From contig CAWJLO010000020.1 of assembly GCA_963843685.1 (NCBI GenBank), positions 1-64,000 of the forward strand: DNA of 64,000 nucleotides. The letters are read 5' to 3'. The stretch comes from DASQHL01 sp963843685 (lineage in GTDB: Bacteria > Chloroflexota > Dehalococcoidia > DSTF01 > JACRBR01). The notes under the pieces are model-generated. The model was given only the letters and a program-made list of their open reading frames with translations, ran no database searches and was not told where the DNA came from. Below, piece after piece: positions 62,194 to 64,000 of this stretch. A program made the position numbers and the translations under genes. Numbering within the stretch: the stretch's first letter is position 1; the number at the start of each line of letters is the position of its first letter.

Positions 62194-62621
62194 GCGCCGC
62201 TCTCCGCGGCCGGTGCCTCTTCCTCGAGCGGCTGGCACAGCTCGACGAGCGTCCCCGCCATCGCCGTCGGATGCAGGAAGCAGATGCGCCCGGCGATGCC
62301 GATCCGCGTCACCTGGTCGATCATCTCGGTGCCACGCGCCTTCAGCGCCGTCAGGTCCCGCTCGACGTCGTCGACCTCAAAGCAGACGTGGTGCAGGCCC
62401 TCGCCCTTGCGGTCCAGAAAGCGCTTGATGCCGGTGTCCTCGACGATGGGCTCCAGCAGCTCGATCTCGCTGTTGCCGAGCGTGAGCAGCGCCGCCTCGA
62501 CGCCCTGTTCGCGTATCGTCTGCGTCTTGTGGACGTGCAGGCCCAGGACGTCGCGGTAGAACCGCATCGCCTGCTCCATGTCGCGCACCACGACGCCGAC
62601 GTGATGGACCTTCTTGATCAC
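62190..62621 (-). CDS. mce: Methylmalonyl-CoA epimerase
   Basis: A 143-residue VOC protein: KKVHHVGVVVRDMEQAMRFY and LGLHVHKTQTIREQGVEAAL in the first module, KGEGLHHVCFEVDDVERDLT and ICFLHPTAMAGTLVELCQ in the second. The His of the first strand, the Glu in EIELLEP, the His of LHHVCFEV and the Glu of VELCQ are the metal ligands of the family. It interconverts (2R)- and (2S)-methylmalonyl-CoA, so that propionyl-CoA or succinyl-CoA can flow through the mutase. It heads the operon mce - triple VOC - B12-binding subunit - meaB, with ATGA coupling to the second gene. Confidence 0.93.
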   Translation of the reverse strand: MIKKVHHVGVVVRDMEQAMRFYRDVLGLHVHKTQTIREQGVEAALLTLGNSEIELLEPIVEDTGIKRFLDRKGEGLHHVCFEVDDVERDLTALKARGTEMIDQVTRIGIAGRICFLHPTAMAGTLVELCQPLEEEAPAAESGA

Positions 62622-62656
62622 CCCGCGAGTGTATCGGAGCCCCCGACGTGGCGAAA

Positions 62657-62674
62657 CGCGTCTGTAAAGACGCG
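62657..62674 (-). terminator. Hairpin after the DinB-like gene
   Basis: CGCGTCT-TTAC-AGACGCG (read on the minus strand) is a perfect 7-bp stem, followed by TTTCG. It lies 23 bases after the stop of the DinB-like gene and before the mce start, so it would separate the two units. Confidence 0.5.
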
Positions 62675-62696
62675 GCTTGCGCCGCGGGGCCAGGCC

Positions 62697-63158
62697 CTAC
62701 GCCGCCTTCGCCTTCGCTGCGAACTCCTTGAGCGCGGGCAGGTGCTCCTTGTAGTGGCCTGAGCCGCTGGCCTCCAGCAGCTTGTTGACGGTCTTCCCCT
62801 CGCCGAAGCGGTCGTCCGGCAGCGCTTTGGCCGCCCGGAGGTAGTTGGCGAACGACTGCTGCAGGTCGGCGACTACCGTTGATGCATTCTGTCCTGCCAT
62901 CGCCGAGGCGAACTTCGCGTTCCAGGCATCGGCGTCGCTGTAGTCGACGCCCTCCGGCGTCGGCCGCTCGCCGCGTCCCATCCGCTCGAGCGCGCCCGTC
63001 ATCGTGTGCTGCCAGCCGGCGATGTGCGCGACGATGTCCTTGGCGTTCCAGCTGCCGTAGAAGCGCACGCTCATCGCCCGCTCGTCGAGCCCCTGCACCG
63101 TCGCGAGCAGTTCGCGAAACCCGGACTCGACCTCGTTCAGCGTCGTCTGCTTGTCCAT
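62697..63158 (-). CDS. DinB/ClbS-DfsB-like four-helix protein
   Basis: A 153-residue helical protein from ATG 63158 (MDKQTTLNEVESGF). FRELLATVQGLDERAMSVRF is helix 1; SWNAKDIVAHIAGWQHTMTGAL is the W-x-x-K-D-x-x-x-H segment typical of the ClbS/DfsB and mycothiol-isomerase relatives, followed by MGRGERPTPEGVDYSDADAW and the C-terminal GHYKEHLPALKEFAAKA. Two conserved His could bind a metal. ClbS inactivates colibactin; the role of this relative is unknown. AGGCAGGA stands upstream. Confidence 0.85.
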   Translation of the reverse strand: MDKQTTLNEVESGFRELLATVQGLDERAMSVRFYGSWNAKDIVAHIAGWQHTMTGALERMGRGERPTPEGVDYSDADAWNAKFASAMAGQNASTVVADLQQSFANYLRAAKALPDDRFGEGKTVNKLLEASGSGHYKEHLPALKEFAAKAKAA

Positions 63159-63376
63159 CGTCCTGCCTCCGATTCGTCCTCGTCTATCGCGCGGCGGGTA
63201 GCGCCTCGTTCGGGGGTTCGAGTGTAGGGACGGGACGAGCGCCGGTCAATGCGGGGGTCCGAACGCATCTTGACCGCCTTTCGAGACGGCCGATAGCATG
63301 CACGGCGCCTCCGGGGCGATGAGGTCTGGCAGCGATTCTTGAGCGTCGGACTCTGCCTTCGGATGACGGCGCATGG

Positions 63377-63453
63377 GGGCGATTAGCTCAGCTGGTTAGA
63401 GCGTCTCGCTTACACCGAGAAGGTCGCAGGTTCGAGTCCTGCATCGCCCACCA
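63377..63453 (+). tRNA. tRNA-Val (anticodon TAC)
   Basis: The acceptor GGGCGAT (63377-63383) pairs with ATCGCCC (63443-63449), then discriminator A and encoded CCA at 63451-63453. The anticodon stem TCTCG/CGAGA encloses CTTACAC, giving TAC. The T arm has GGTTCGAGTCC. It is complete and intronless. Confidence 0.96.
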
Positions 63454-63579
63454 CCTTAAGCCCCGCCGCTCTCCGTGAACTTCTCCGCTGACGTGCCCGG
63501 GCGACGCCGTTTTGCGTCTGTTGTGAACCTGCGCGATGGCCTGGATCAGGCCCTCGGCAGCAGTTGTAAAAGAAGTTCT

Positions 63580-63813
63580 AAAACTCCTAGGCGAAACCCC
63601 TACAGAGCCCGTAAGGACCGGCCGACCAATTAGGTGACGGCGTGGACGCAGCCGCCAACCGGAGCCTGAAGGCTGCGGGTGGCAACAGAAAACGGCCACG
63701 CCCGGTGCCCGAACTAGAGGGCCGGGCACCGTCCCCCAGAAAGGGGATGTCGCTGATGTCAGGTCCTGGCCGCCCTCGCCGGGGAACGAAGCTCCGACAA
63801 AGGGGGAAAAGGT
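63580..63813 (+). promoter_or_regulatory. Structured leader of the Flp pilin gene
   Basis: Between tRNA-Val and the pilin ATG lies a 360-base stretch with strong pairing. GCAGCC/GGCTGC encloses an internal loop at about 63648-63676; CGGTGCCCG (63703-63711) pairs perfectly with CGGGCACCG (63723-63731); TCCCC (63732-63736) pairs with GGGGA (63743-63747). Short blocks GGCGAAACC, GGACGCAGCC and GGCTGCGGGTGGC are in the order of conserved pieces of the GEMM (c-di-GMP-I) riboswitch, but spacing of the first block does not fit. AAAGGGGG is the ribosome site. No known family is proved. Confidence 0.35.
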
Positions 63814-64000
63814 ATGCTGAAGGAACTGGCTCTGCGTGTGCTCGTCGCCCTCCAGGGCATCGAGTCAAAGGTGACGGACGAGGAAGGCCAGACGCTGGCT
63901 GAGTACGGCCTCATCATGGCGGTCATCGCCATTGCGGTCGTGGTGGCGGCGGTCGTGGCGTTCCGTGGCGCGATCGTGTCGGCGTTCAACGGCGCCACGA
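63814..64000 (+). CDS. flp: Flp/Fap-type pilin, partial (3' end off the window)
   Basis: An open frame runs from ATG 63814, with AAAGGGGGAAAAGG upstream, to the window edge without a stop, giving 62 residues. A basic/acidic leader (LQGIESKVTDEE) ends in G, then QTLAEYGLIMAVIAIAVVVA: a prepilin-peptidase site G/QTLAEYG with the conserved Glu at +5 and a hydrophobic helix. The 25-residue leader and one-helix mature form are typical of Flp pilins, which are built by TadABC-type machinery into tight-adherence fibres. The machinery should lie downstream, outside the window. Confidence 0.85.
   Translation, partial: MLKELALRVLVALQGIESKVTDEEGQTLAEYGLIMAVIAIAVVVAAVVAFRGAIVSAFNGAT

Overview
The window is high-GC chromosomal DNA from a bacterium, most likely a non-organohalide-respiring Chloroflexota (Dehalococcoidia-like). 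This is inferred from gene content and not from a marker-gene comparison: coenzyme F420 genes (cofD, cofC, an FbiB-type nitroreductase), a TIGR03663/Agl23-type membrane protein, an fmdB-idsA-tatD-metG-rsmI run, a methylmalonyl-CoA gene set, Flp pilin and many VOC, DinB and alpha/beta-hydrolase genes. There is no phage, insertion sequence, CRISPR array or rRNA. Three tRNA genes (Pro-GGG, Gly-GCC, Val-TAC) all carry an encoded CCA.

Layout. 0-9 kb: secreted proteins and lipoproteins, a large LuxR-type ATPase regulator, a GNAT acetyltransferase and a lone molybdenum-hydroxylase large subunit. 9-16 kb: PEP synthase, then a Fur-family regulator directly followed by cbiM-cbiQ-cbiO, an ECF-type nickel/cobalt importer, with a TGCAA-N4-TTGCA operator candidate at the promoter. 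16-26 kb: a hydrolase-cyclase fusion, a DyP peroxidase, an amidohydrolase, and the housekeeping run methyltransferase, fmdB, polyprenyl diphosphate synthase, tatD, metG and rsmI, all on the minus strand. 26-43 kb: a GuaB3-type protein with a long structured leader, a PAP2 membrane protein, an ABC exporter pair, a P-type ATPase-hemerythrin-glycosyltransferase reading frame, a CoA-transferase/acyl-CoA dehydrogenase pair, J-domain proteins, recQ and an MBL hydrolase. 43-52.5 kb: an Agl23-like membrane protein with an inserted J-like domain, a beta-lactamase-fold hydrolase, an SDR, a decayed GT87 gene and mutS2. 52.5-64 kb: F420 genes, small accessory enzymes, the methylmalonyl-CoA operon (mce, triple-VOC protein, B12-binding subunit, meaB) and the start of a Flp pilin gene behind a structured leader.

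Two themes stand out. First, at least eight otherwise conserved genes are broken by single-base shifts that restore a normal protein when one base is added or removed, and several sit in GC-rich repeats or homopolymers. This looks more like consensus error of a draft or long-read assembly than real decay, except for the GT87 gene, where shifts are much denser. Second, several proteins have unusual architectures: a J-like domain inside a membrane glycosyltransferase-like protein, a cyclase fused to a hydrolase lacking its serine, and the ATPase-hemerythrin-glycosyltransferase frame. I found no clear new multi-gene system. The best candidates for new biology are the J-domain insertion, the Nur-like nickel regulon and the two structured leaders (guaB3 and Flp pilin).
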